Below, piece after piece: positions 1-11,658 of a stretch of 64,000 nucleotides of DNA. The stretch lies in assembly GCA_016806645.1 (NCBI GenBank), contig JACSYO010000526.1, positions 200,001-264,000 on the forward strand. Reading direction: 5' to 3'. The notes under the pieces are model-generated. The model was not told the DNA's origin. It saw only the letters and a list, made by a program, of their open reading frames with translations, and ran no database searches. A program made the position numbers and the translations under genes. Each line of letters begins with the position of its first letter. The first letter of the stretch is position 1. Source of the DNA: Ophiodon elongatus (lineage: Eukaryota > Chordata > Actinopteri > Perciformes > Hexagrammidae).

Positions 1-5
1 GAATC

Positions 6-6
<1 letters not shown>

Positions 7-49
<43 letters not shown>
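7..49. repeat. (AC)n microsatellite
   Basis: An uninterrupted run of AC dinucleotides lies at the very left edge of the window. It is a simple-sequence repeat with no coding meaning. Together with the long CA tract at the right edge, it means the window is bounded by low-complexity DNA. Confidence 0.98.
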
Positions 50-50
<1 letters not shown>

Positions 51-1224
51 TCTACACACAACAAACTATCTGTCTGAGATTGATTTTTGTGAAGATTGAT
101 TTTGTAGATCACTTTCTCAGGTTTATTGAAATAATTAACAACAATATAATTAGTGGCAACTGTGGTTATTGTGTCCTGTTCCTTAAGTTAGATAGGGAAC
201 TACATAACATGGTGCACCTGCGCCTGTCATTTAGTGGTGGTTAAGGATGGCGGAGTGAGGTGATGAGGAGGTCACATCTGTCGTCAGTGTTCAGTGAAGT
301 GAGATGAACATTAAAAATTTTAATTAAAAAGTTATCCTGAAATTTGTTGTATTTGAATGTAATTCTTTAGGGATAGGGCTTGTAGCCATTGCTCACATCT
401 GAATGGGCTCACATCCATTAGAGTCATCTTCCTTCCTCGTCTCGTCTGTGCTTAACGACTGCCCTGCTGTCGCCCCCCCCCCCCTCCCCCCGCTCACCTT
501 TTCACAGTACACACAGTACACTCACAGCAACCTATACACTCACTTTCATTTGCATATATGTACCCACAGACACTCAGATACAAACACAGATACTCCACAC
601 TTTCTCATTCTGCACCTTCCTGTCGCTCAACACCCCTCCCGCCCCCTCCCCATCCCCCTCCTCCCCCCCACCCCCCCTCTATCTGTGTGTTTCATAATGT
701 GTGTGTTGAGTTGACATTTTACCGTTCTCTCAGTGGCGGCCAGCATCTCTCTCGCTCTGCACCCCTCAGTAATTTCCCCACTGACTGTCTGCTATCTGCC
801 TGTCTGTGCCTTCCCCCTGCTCTCTCCCCCCTCTATATCTCTGCTCTCCTATATGAGATGCTATGCCTGAATCACCTCCATTTTTTTCCCGCCGCGACCT
901 CACTAAAGTTTGCCCGGCGCCCACATTCCTGCGGCCTGTACGTATGCTGTTTATACAGTCGGTCTGTCCGTCACTCGGGCCACCTGTCTCCTCCTGCTCT
1001 CCGTCTCCGCGGATAACGAGAGCCGATCGATTCATTACTTACTGACCTGTACAGACACAGACGTCTGGCGTCACTCGATGGGAGGAATCAATAGCTCTCC
1101 ATCAATGATTGTACATGTAAAAAAGTAGAGGGCCCGCTTTAACTGCGGTCTTTAACGGCTAATACCAAAGCAGCCGATAGCTTATGTTCTGTATATTTTC
1201 TACTTTGAATCCAATCATTCAGAG
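50..1224. other. Non-coding, C/T-rich in the middle
   Basis: I see no recognisable exon. The part between about 460 and 860 is strongly pyrimidine-rich, with C runs near 472-488 and 640-676. The open frames there encode Pro/His/Ser-rich or Cys/Leu-rich low-complexity peptides on both strands, which is what such composition gives by chance. The flanks are ordinary AT-rich sequence. Confidence 0.6.
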
Positions 1225-1882
1225 TAGGGATGCACGATATCTATCGGAACACATAAGTTATCAACTGATAACGATGGCCAAAGTGCAAAACATCCTATCT
1301 GCAAAATGATCCAGGAAAAGTGCAATAACCTCCTATCTGCACTTTGTATATTTTTGTATATTTCTTTATTTTTTTGTATTTTTTTGTATTTTCTATTATC
1401 TATTGGGTATCCTTAACATATAGCATTCTGCAAGAAAACACGTTTTTTTGGGATTCTCAAAAAAGTGCATTTTTCAGATAGGAGATTTTGCTCTTCGGCC
1501 ATCGAAATGGAGAAATTTGTGTCATTATGTATTATTCTGGTTATAGCCGATAAATCATTGGTTGAAAATACGAAGCCATGTTGCTTTCATTGATTTAACA
1601 ACTGCAGCGTCTACACATCCGATACAATAGGTGGCGGTATGTCGGGCTGGGCAATAATAAAATCATTAAAATAATTTGGTTGGGTCAGAGCCATGAAATA
1701 TTTAATTAATCCGTCTTTGCTCACATCTTAGCCTTTCTTACCCTCAGGTGTGCATAAACTACAGGTTATGAACTTCTTTTCAAAATACAAATTTCAAATG
1801 GTCGATTATTTTATTGGTATGAGAAGCAAGTAATTATAAATGATCGCTAATGACTGACAAAAATCCATATCATGCACCCCTA
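1225..1882. mobile_element. MITE-like element with terminal inverted repeats (hAT-like)
   Basis: The left end reads TAGGGATGCACGATAT (1225-1240). The right end (1867-1882) is its inverted complement with 14 of 16 matches. A 'GGGATGCAC(C)GATAT' end followed by TATCGG-type sequence is what I recall from abundant non-autonomous hAT-like elements of teleosts. Inside, 1272-1308 and 1468-1504 form a second inverted pair (about 32 of 37 matches), so the element can fold into a large hairpin. No transposase frame is present. I found no clear 8-bp target-site duplication, so the exact ends and the superfamily are tentative. Confidence 0.65.
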
Positions 1883-3399
1883 AAAATTGTTTTCCTCAGA
1901 ACTGAACCAGACTGGAAATGCCTCTGAAGCAGCATTAGACACGGTCCACTGAAACCTTCTGCACCAAATCCACTGAAACAGAGGATGATAATCATAATAA
2001 TAATTAATTCATGCACATTTGAAGAATCTCTGATTAGAATATGATGTTGCAGCTAAATTGAAAAGCCTCTCCTTAAATTCCCTCTCCTGAGGTTCAGTCC
2101 AATTTATCTCCTCAAAGGTTGTTCCTGTTCTGCTTCTACTTAATACAGACCTGTGTTGTTGTTGTTGTTGTTGTTGTTGTTCCATCTGAATAACATCAGC
2201 TGACCCGGGTCCGTGACCCTGCTGGTTTATTATGGTTTGGAGACTATTCAGTTCTGGTGAATAGCCATGCCTCTTAAAAGGCCTCTGAAAGGAAACCCCA
2301 CAGATTTTACTCATCAAAGTACTGCATGGGTGAAAAAAGTTGTATAAAGCCTTTTGTGGCTCCAGAGGGAGCTGTGTGAAGTCTGATAAATTGCCTCAAG
2401 TGCCTACAAGAGTCGGCGTCAGCTGGGGCTGAAAACTACTGGTTTGAAAAGTGAAAAAGAAAAAATCTGGGGGTGTTAGACACAAGTGAGCTTAGCTGTG
2501 GCTCCTCACCTCTGCTCGAGGCTAGCAACTCAGGGCTCCATGAGTCGTTACTATAGCATGAAAACACCCAAATATCTGTCGACGGATGGATTGCATCGTG
2601 GGTAATGTAGGCAGCAGGTTTTGGCAAGTAAGAGGAACGTAGAAACAAGTTCGATATCGTTGGTTCTGCAGCATCGAATTTGATCGATTTTTTTCTTTTC
2701 TTTTTTTACTGTACCGACGAGGTTATAGGAGTGAAATGCTAAATTGGTGGATTATTTATAATTTTCCTACTTCTGTAATGTTTTTCTATGGTTTATTGAA
2801 CTTCAGTTGTATGCCTAGAACATTATGAATTATGTGCGCGTCTTTGTGTTATTTCATCACATGTTTTATTGATCGATTTGGAGATGCATGGTTTTTCACT
2901 GAATGATATACGAATATGAGTGTGAATGTTTTATCTGGCAGATAATTTGGTCCGATGGGAATCGCACCAGGGGGTTATGGTTTTGCGTACTGTTCCTTTG
3001 TTCTTCTTCTGGTTAATCTTAATTAATTTAATAAAAACAAAATTATTTAAAAAGAAAGAACTGCAGTTGCAGACTGGAGTCTGAATGCTCCCAACAAAGT
3101 CATAACCTCTGATGGATGTCTCATGTAAATGGGTCAAACTCGCATTTAGCAGAGCTGCGTTATACAACCGCCGCTTTAAAAGGGCTCTTAGAGAGCTTGA
3201 GCACACAAAGTCCATTAAGACACTGAAGACGATGGCGGGCTGTAAAAACAAACCTGACTTGACAATGTTGTTCTCGTCGATACAAGCGGGCAATCTATTA
3301 TTCAAATGTGTAATCAATCAAACTGCATCAGCTAGAGATAAAGATGTCACCGAAAGGTCTGACTCGTAGATCAGCAAACCAATAATCCGTCTGACCTCA

Positions 3400-3401
<2 letters not shown>
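1883..3401. other. Non-coding, AT-rich; short (TTG)n tract
   Basis: No exon recognised. A (TTG)n run at about 2154-2181 gives a short poly-Gln stretch in a 102-residue frame on the minus strand (2009-2317). Without any other protein-like feature I treat that frame as chance. Confidence 0.55.

Positions 3402-3438
<37 letters not shown>
3402..3438. repeat. (AG)n microsatellite
   Basis: A perfect GA dinucleotide tract of about 37 bases; simple-sequence repeat. Confidence 0.98.
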
Positions 3439-3441
<3 letters not shown>

Positions 3442-4000
3442 TGTTTTTCACGTGGCACGTTTCCGTCACGGAGATTGCCCACCTCAGTTTGGTAGCGGCT
3501 CCCTGTGCAGCGTCTCGTGATGTCTTGAACCCTGAAGTTTCCATCTATTTTCTCTAGTTTCAATCTAGTTTGGCGTATTTGCTCCTCTGCCTGTTTGTCT
3601 CCGTCTGTTTGCATTGTGCCGTTCTTACTCTCTGTTTATTGACCTTTTGCTTTGCGTCTGTCTGCGCATCTGTCTCCCATGTTGTCCTCCTACCCGCCCC
3701 CCCACATCCTCCCCCACCCCCCCGTCTGTCTGTCTGACTCCAATTTACTTTCTACATCTGTGCCATCCAATCACACACCTTCCCCGTTCACACATGCCTT
3801 CCTTAAACCTACACCTATTCTCCGCTGGGGATGAACCGACACGCGGGTCAGCGGTGTGTAGGTGTGTGCGCGCAGGTGTGTATGTGCGCGCCCATTGTTA
3901 ATTAACCCCCGTCACCCCCAGCCAACCCCCCAGGAGTGACTGTGTCCTGAGCTCGCTCCCTGAGCCCCAGCCTGCTAATCCACACCTGAGTCTTCCACAT

Positions 4001-4033
<33 letters not shown>

Positions 4034-4951
4034 CAATCACACACACACACACAGATCACATAGTGAGGGTGAAAGATATGTAACTCGTATAAATCTGTCC
4101 TTGTGTGAGAACACAAATGCATATCAGCTCTGCAACACCTGTGAAACAGTGGTTGCTGTGTGTATCTGTGTGTGATATCACACAGTTTGAGCTGGAACAC
4201 ATTATACACACCTGGGGTGGTTTCAGACTCATTATGCCACATTGCTACACACCCAGTCACATAAAAGAGTACACACACAGACACACACACACACAGAGTT
4301 CTGGGCAGGCGCACCTCTCCAGGCCTGGGCGCTAGTTGTCTGGTTGTCAGTGTGCCATGTCCTGCTAGAGAATGAGGCTAAAGCGTGCTGTTACGCAACC
4401 CACGAAGGACGCCGCCGCCGACTGTGTCTCCCGATGACACACGCTACTACATGCGCACACACCAAGGGCTGGGTCTGGATTACAGCTCTCTGCCTCTTTG
4501 TATGGATACCAGACATGGGTGCCATGCTGCCAATGCAAATGCCAACCCAGATGCCAACCCGCGTGTTTGTGTGTATTTGTGTGTGTGTGTGTGTACGTGT
4601 GTGTACGTGTGTTTTGGGCAGGAGAAGAGTGACGGCTACAATGCACACACGAGTGGCGTGTGTTTGATTGGTGAGCAAACAAGTAGACTGGCATGCGTAC
4701 ATACAGCCGGCTGCGATGCATGCACGCTTTGGCACATGCATGCACACTTATACAAACAGTCACATAAACATGCACGAGCACACGCACCCGCACACACACG
4801 CACACATACATACTCCATTGTGACTTCATGCGCAAGAGCTAATTGTCTCTCTGGTGCTTTTTGTTGTGCCATTATGTGCCTTCTCCCTCTACTTCCCTGT
4901 TTAAATGGAGATACTGTACAACACTGTGTGTGCGTGTGTGCATGCGTAAAT

Positions 4952-4986
<35 letters not shown>

Positions 4987-6384
4987 AGTACAAGCGCGTA
5001 GGCCATTTCAATCCCCTCACTTGGACGCCCACAAAAAACGCTTGTCCTGAAAGAGTCCTGCTGTTGATGTGATTGTTTTATGGCTGTTTCCATATTTGGG
5101 CAGATTCAATATTCTATTCTACTGTCTCACTTGCCAGCAGCTATTTGCCTTTCCCCCGTCATTCAGGAATGCTTGGGCCCATTCAAACCTAAACACAGCT
5201 TGTGTTTATACCACCAGCCTCGTGAAACGCTGGGCCTGTTAATACACTTGAGAATTATCCTCAAACAAATAACTTTCAACTCTCAAGGTCAGGGGACTAT
5301 GAAAATATGTGATCCCTGCGTTCCTCGGTCCCCGCGGTGGTGATGTTGAACGTTATGAGCTGAGCTGGCAGTGGAGCATTTTATGGAGCCCGTATTAGGG
5401 TTGGAGGGTGATCAGGATGTTATTGAATGTGCGTCTGGCCGGCTAAATCCGTTGACTGCATGACAGAGCCAACGCCGTCAGAGAGGGCTAAACACCCCTC
5501 ACGAGCAGATCTTGCTGAGCCATGGCTCTCTCTACACTCAATTTCCCTTCATATAGAGCTGCGCCAGCACAAGGGAAAAAAGTAATTGTCAAGTGGGAAT
5601 GAAGGAGTATATTACTGGGGCCAATGACAGGCCAGGGAGGTGTCCAAAAACTGCCTGCACCATGAGCACAGTCTCTGGGAAACTGTGCTCTGTTGAAGCT
5701 GCATGGACCAGACACAGATGAACCAGCATGTAATGAAGAGGCTGTGAATGTGGTGGCGAGAAAATACAGAAACGTTTTTTTTTTTTAATCATAAACTAGA
5801 ATAGAAGAGCTCCAGCATTTGTCAGTATAAGCAGACAAGACTTAAAACCTCCCAGCAACAGAAAACAGACAACCAGCTGTTCTCTACAGAAACTCCTCAA
5901 TAGCTGTTTTCTTTTCTTTTTTTTAAGCCGCTTTCCTTTTTCCTTGCTTTACGTAGATATTTCTCTCTAAAGAACCAACACGCAGGATCAAGTGTGTTAG
6001 GAAGCACTTGGCCACTTAGCAGTTATAGCTCGGCCGCTCTGGAGCTGGTCTTTAACGTAGTTACAGAATATTGGACAATACATTACGGAGGAGGGCTCCT
6101 GTTGTACAAGCAGCTGTGTGTTAGACCTACAATAGTGTTTGTCTGCAGCTCGCTCACTGCGTCTGTTCCCATATGAAGTGGAAGTCTGCGTTTCTCTAAT
6201 GATGTTTTAAACACACACACCTACACGCACACACACACGCACACACACGCACACACGCACACTTGTATTGCTATGATCAGTACATCCGTTTTCCTCTCAT
6301 TCTGAATGCATGTATTTTGCAGTAATGACCTAGTCCGTCCACCTATGGAAGTGCTGTCAGCCCTATAGCGTGACCCAATCATTA
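3439..6384. other. CA/GT-rich low-complexity stretch and AT-rich unique DNA
   Basis: Between about 3830 and 5000 the sequence is a patchwork of short CA and GT runs. They include a compound (AC)(AT)(CA) tract at 4000-4052, interrupted GT at 4561-4612, CA-rich sequence at 4690-4810 and (GT)n at 4954-4982. Open frames of up to 221 residues here are only His/Thr/Cys/Val repeats read through these tracts. From about 5000 to 6380 there is ordinary sequence with no exon I recognise, and a short interrupted CA run at 6211-6262. Confidence 0.6.
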
Positions 6385-6397
6385 TGTGTGTGTGTGT

Positions 6398-6449
<52 letters not shown>

Positions 6450-6625
6450 CCATGACTCTGACACGTGGGTTAACATAATAACTGCTGTGATAATGAAGCA
6501 GCAATTTCCCCCCAGACCCCATGCTGCTCTCAGGTAATTGGAGTGTTTACAGATAGAAATGCTATGATGTGTGAGGGGATGCATCTGTTTAGTCCGTACG
6601 TGTGCGTGCGTGTGTGCAGGTTTTG

Positions 6626-6668
<43 letters not shown>
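6385..6668. repeat. Two (GT)n microsatellites
   Basis: GT dinucleotide tracts occupy 6385-6448 (one TA interruption) and 6628-6668, separated by about 180 bases of unique sequence. Confidence 0.95.
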
Positions 6669-6670
<2 letters not shown>

Positions 6671-6805
6671 GACAGGTGGGCGGCTGTGTTTGGACAGTTG
6701 ACAGTTGAGTGTGACAGATGACGTCTCTATCCTACTATTATAGAGAGATGAGAGCGAAGGACGAATGTATGTTTGTCCATGTGATTTAGCGGAGGTGGGA
6801 GGGTG

Positions 6806-6806
<1 letters not shown>

Positions 6807-6838
<32 letters not shown>
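6807..6838. repeat. (CA)n microsatellite
   Basis: A perfect CA tract, in the opposite sense to the GT tracts on either side of it, so the single strand can pair with them. Confidence 0.96.
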
Positions 6839-6839
<1 letters not shown>

Positions 6840-6979
6840 TTCAACCAGCGTGTGCACGCGCTGGCGTACATGTGCATTTTGCCGTTGTTGTTGAGAAGCG
6901 AGGGGCGTAAGCTGACAACCATGACAGATGATGTCTTTATCCAGCTGTTTCAGAAGAAGCTGTGCTCTTTGTGTGTGTT

Positions 6980-6982
<3 letters not shown>

Positions 6983-7040
<58 letters not shown>
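6983..7040. repeat. (GT)n microsatellite
   Basis: An uninterrupted GT tract of about 58 bases. Confidence 0.97.
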
Positions 7041-7042
<2 letters not shown>

Positions 7043-7398
7043 GTTTCAGGGTCATATCTGCCCCCAAGCCTTTTGGACCCGATTCCACGCAGGATAAAAG
7101 GGAGGGGTTGTTCCCATTCACACCCCAGGAATGTCTGTACTCCTGTCTCCTCTGCTGGGAATTTCCTCTTCCCTCACCCTCTTCTCTTCCCTCCCCCTCT
7201 CTCACTCTCTCACTCATTCCCTCATCCCCGAGGTGACAGGCAGGTAGGAGGAGGGTACGCCAGATGCACACCTGGTTTATTTTTGTGAAGAGAGCGAGAG
7301 GGAAACAGAGAAAGAGAGAGACAAAAGAGAGAGAGAGAGAGATAGTCCTTGAGTTAGTCCTCTGCATCACTGGTTTATTCATTCAGGATCTGCTGCAT

Positions 7399-7400
<2 letters not shown>

Positions 7401-7474
<74 letters not shown>

Positions 7475-7490
7475 GCGTGCGTGCGTGTGC
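7401..7490. repeat. (GT)n microsatellite with GTGC-rich tail
   Basis: About 69 bases of pure GT are followed by an interrupted GTGCGTGC tail. It is the fifth long dinucleotide tract within 1.1 kb. Confidence 0.97.
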
Positions 7491-9499
7491 ACTACAGTGT
7501 CCTTGTTGGTTTGTGCATCACTGAACTTACTTATGTGTCCTCTATCTTGTGCGCATACACAATATATGCATAATATGCCATTATGTGGCGGGCACTCTGA
7601 AGTGCTTTGCAGCAGTATGAGTTGAATACATTTTCACAGCGATGTAAGCACAAAGTATACTGTCGATATCGGAGCAGTGAAGAATACACATTCAAGTTTT
7701 CTCAGGGGATTGGAGTTTAGATCCTGCCGATCCTATACCTATCCAATAATGAGAGCTTTGTCATGGTTTATTCAATGCCAGCTATTTTACATCATCAGTA
7801 ATAATAAGCTGTTATCATTATTTAAAACGTGTGGTTAGTGGTTGAGCTGTATTCTTGCAGGACAAAATAATGCTCATACAGTCAACTAAGGAGTTAATAA
7901 TTTGTTAATAGAGTTGTTAATGTTTGGCATGTATGCTGTGACCTCATCGCTCCCTGCAGCATATACTTATGTCTGCAAAGAGGGCGTGACAATAATGAAT
8001 TCTCCCCTTCAGGGGAAACAGCAGTCGGAGCCAACAGGTGAGTGTTGGAGCGGAGGTGGGGCTGATAAAATGTTAATGGGGTTGGAGGACATATTTCTAA
8101 GCTATGTAGTTTGAGTTTAAGCTTATCTGCAATACACTAAAGGAGCATCTAATAACCTTTTCCCACCAACATTAGCACAAATGTACAACACGGGAAAACC
8201 TTCTGAAATGATGCAATGGACTCCTTTCCCATTGCCAGTAAAGACAAGTATCATTTCCGTTTTTTCAATTTCTTTTTTCGTGGTGTGTCACGTCTAATGT
8301 CACGAATGCTCCAGGAAACAGGGTTAGTTGTCGGCTCAGTGAGAGGATCATTTGTTTCTGTAGAGTTAGAGTGAAGTTTGTTTTCCAGTCATCAGCATTG
8401 CTTCTGTCAATGGAGTGTTGTCACTTTCACATCCAACCTGGTGACTCACGTTGATGAATGTTGGAACAGTGGAACCATTAACAAAGACGGACTTGATGAG
8501 TGTCTTTATTTTGTTTCTGTCAAGTTTGAATGCAATTTGTGTTTTGATGACCATCAAGTGAAAAATGACTGTTGTCTGACTGGAGTCTTGTGGCTTTGAG
8601 GAGAGCCAATGTGTCATGATAAAGTTACTCTCTCTTTGACCCTGAAGAAGACTGTCATGTTGAAACGATTTTTGCATCGTGGCTACGAGTTTTTGCACAA
8701 TTTTTTCCTTTACACTTATGATTCGATCACTGCCAATCAGAAGTAGAGCCAATAAATAGCCCGTGACTACTGTGGAGTAGTTTGTCTTGGGACTAACACA
8801 GATTTGAACCTTTTCTCCTAAAGACCACAGCCTGTTGTTGGTGGGTGTTTGTGCGTTCACTCAACATGACTTTAAACTATAGCTGTTTGGTGAGGTAAAC
8901 TCAGCTATTGTTACCGTAACCCGATATTAACAATGCAGAAGAGACACCAAAGTAATAGAAAAAGTATTCGTCAATTAAAATGTGTAACATGTCAGTCTCT
9001 CCCGTGGAGGGATGACATTTAAAAAAAACTTAAAAAAAACACTACTGTCTGTGTTTGTTATTTGTTTCAGGTTGTGAGGAGAAAGAGTTTTGTTATATAT
9101 ACAGTATATATAGATTATGAATCCCAGCTTTAAGCTCTTTCCTATGTCCATGTTGTGCCTCCCTGGGTCTGTTTTCTATTGGCAGTTAAACAGGCGAACC
9201 ACCAAACAGATTGCTGGAATTTAAACAAGCAGAAGAAGAGACTTATCAGCCTCCACACACAGAGAGTTGTTATGTTTCGGGAGAAACCTAGGCGACTGTG
9301 GACAAAGCCGCTCTATTTTCAGAGCATCAAACCAAACGAGTCGACTTACAATTTGAGGTTAGCAATCAATGTGTTGCTTCCTTTTAGTGTCTTACATTTT
9401 CACGACCACTTAACAAATACTTGTCAACACAACTCCAAAGGAAATAGGGAGATGTAAAAACTGTGATCAGACTTTTCAGTCCATGTGAGCGCCGCTGCA
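7491..9499. other. Non-coding unique DNA; possible retroelement tail near 8630
   Basis: No named exon. The minus strand carries a 164-residue open frame (8366-8860) with normal amino-acid composition but no motif I know. Within it the plus strand reads CCTGAAGAAGACTGTCATG followed by TTGAAACG. This resembles the 'tgaagaagnc...gaaacg' sequence often seen near the 3' ends of fish retroelements. I take the frame as chance or a decayed repeat. Confidence 0.4.
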
Positions 9500-9775
9500 C
9501 AACATGGACGGACCTGTATAGCGCTTTTCTAGTCTTCCGACCACTCAAAGTGCTTTGACACTACATTATTCACCCATTCACACACTGATGGGAGGGGCTA
9601 AGGTGCCACCTGCCCATCAGGAGTAGCTAACTTTCATACACCGTAGGCACAGCTATTTGGGGTTAAGTGTCTTGGCCAAGGACACATTGACATGGACTAG
9701 CGGAGATAGGGATTGAACCGCCGATCCTCTGATTGAAGGACAACCCTGCTCACCACTAAGCCACAGTCACCCCCT
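9500..9775 (-). mobile_element. tRNA-derived SINE, minus orientation
   Basis: Read on the minus strand, the element starts near 9775 with a polymerase-III A-box-like TGTGGCTTAGTGG (complement of 9753-9765). About 40 bases later comes a B-box-like GGTTCAATCCC (complement of 9709-9719). The body continues through 'aagacacttaacccc' and ends near 9500 with 'aagactagaaaagcgc'. This is a sequence I remember as a very common dispersed repeat of teleosts. The tRNA-like head is too degenerate to be a functional tRNA gene. The family name was not checked. Confidence 0.75.
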
Positions 9776-11196
9776 AACACCCATTTGCCCCCCAACACCG
9801 CTGCACAACACTCTGGAGGTCAGCCGCATGACGCCTGGAACGATGGGAATTACCCGGCCACACGGGCTTCCCGGTGCCATTGCCACCTCACCCGAGGCCA
9901 GGAAGCGCGCGCCGCGGTGCACCAGCATCGTATCACCGAGAGCCAAGATTACAACATGCACTGCTTTTCTTTTTTTTTGTTCTTTTCTTTGTTTGGTAGT
10001 GTGACGATCCATGAGATCCTCCTTTCATGGCCCCCGAGATGCCAGCTAAGACACAAAGTGTGAGTTTTCCTGGGTAAACCAAGAGAATTGGCAGGTATGC
10101 TAACAGATGGGGCCGAGTGTCTCGCATGTGGGGTTGTTTTTTTTAGGATATCGGGTGAGCGACTTCACAGCCAGGCTGTGTTTGTATATATAGAGGGAGC
10201 TTCTGTTTTTGGATTTGCATTCTGGAAAAAAATAGAGCACGGGAGAGATTTGCATTTGGGTAAAGGTGCAGATGTACCTTGGGCTATCCTGTCTGTTCTG
10301 TGGATGCAGTCTGCATCAGATATACTAAATTACTAAAAGGTCAGTCTTCGTTCTCCCTACCAGTCTGCAATCATTTTTTACCAACGTGCTAAGTTGTGAT
10401 TTACTGGTGAGACATGGATGCATCACCACCAAACGTATCTATCTCCCTTAACAGAACAACTGACCTTGGAAAATTGTGAAATGTTGTGTGTTCCATCAGC
10501 ACCAGAATGTTGTTTTGTGAACAGCGAACATATTTGTGGCAGAACACGTTTGGCTGCATTGATGTGGAGCCCCTGTGTTTGCTTTGTGCCGATAAGTGGC
10601 CAGGCCTTGGGCACTTGTGTTTTAATTAGCATCAGGTTGTATGAACTCGAAATTCATGAAACGGCAGTGGAAGATCTGTCCTCTCGCTGAATGCCTTATG
10701 AAGAGGCTTTGTCGGAGACGGCAAAATGGCCAGGGCAGCTGAGGGAGAAAGAGATTTGAGGAGGAGAAAACAACCTGAAATGGCGGCGGCTGCTGGGTTC
10801 ACGGCCGGAGTGAGTGTGAGTGTGTGTGTGTGTGTTTAGAAAGAGAGATACGAGAAAGAATAGTACAGGGGGAGGACTCAACACGAGGCAGCAGAAAAAT
10901 ACAACCTGACAAACACAAGTATTGATTTGAATGTCCTCTCTCTATCTCACTTTCTGTCTCCCTCTTCCCCCTTTCTCTCCCTCTCCCTCACAATCCCCTC
11001 AGCTTTTATTTTCTTGTCTCTCTTTGCATTTTTTCTTTTTTTTTCTTTCTTTCTTTTCTTCATCTAGAGAGCCGCTGGAGGACTTTATTTTCCATCCATC
11101 TTGAAGTACTGTAAGGATGGATGGAGGGCAGGATGGAGGGGTGGAAAAAGGACGAGGCTCAAAGAGGGAGGCAAAAATGGATTGGAGAAGAAAAGT
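9776..11196. other. Non-coding unique DNA
   Basis: No exon recognised. There is a short GT run at about 10819-10837 and a C/T-rich strip at about 10930-11065. An imperfect inverted pair CCATCCATC / GATGGATGG flanks about 11093-11127. Confidence 0.5.
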
Positions 11197-11198
11197 GG

Positions 11199-11232
<34 letters not shown>
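11197..11232. repeat. (GA)n microsatellite in purine-rich strip
   Basis: A GA dinucleotide tract sits inside a strip (11100-11450) whose plus strand is nearly all purine. Open frames here give Arg/Glu/Lys/Gly-rich peptides and are not genes. Confidence 0.93.
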
Positions 11233-11237
<5 letters not shown>

Positions 11238-11622
11238 AAATAGGGCCGGTAGTTGTTGAAATGAGTGCAACCGGTGCAGCTGAAATGGTAAGAGATGCTT
11301 AAAGTGGAATGGATGGATAGAACGAGAAGAGGAGTAAGAAATAGGGGGAGATGTACAGGGAGAAAGAGAGGAGGAAGAAAAGGGGGAAGGAGATAAGGTC
11401 TAAAGCAAAGGAGGAAGATGAGCAGCTAGAGAGAGTACTGGAGCAAAGGAGTCTGGGAGAGGTAAAGGTCTTGCCTCCCTCTCTGCTCCCCCCCCCAACA
11501 CTCCCTCGTTATCCCTATTAGCACCTGCTGGGCTAACGAGGGCCCCGCTCCCCGTTGCCAAGGCAACTCCTCGCCAACCTTCGCTCATTCTTTCTTCCCT
11601 CTCCTCACTCCCCCCCCCTCCA

Positions 11623-11623
<1 letters not shown>

Positions 11624-11656
<33 letters not shown>
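11624..11656. repeat. (AC)n microsatellite
   Basis: An AC tract inside C-rich sequence; poly-C runs of 7-9 bases lie on both sides (about 11490, 11611 and 11712). Confidence 0.95.

Positions 11657-11658
<2 letters not shown>

Noticed and set aside
6786..7382. 198-residue open frame on the minus strand
   Set aside because: Much of it is Thr-His or Cys-Val repeats from (CA)n/(GT)n tracts.
8366..8860. 164-residue open frame on the minus strand
   Set aside because: Normal composition but no recognisable domain, no splice context and a retroelement-tail-like motif inside; kept only as a low-interest finding.
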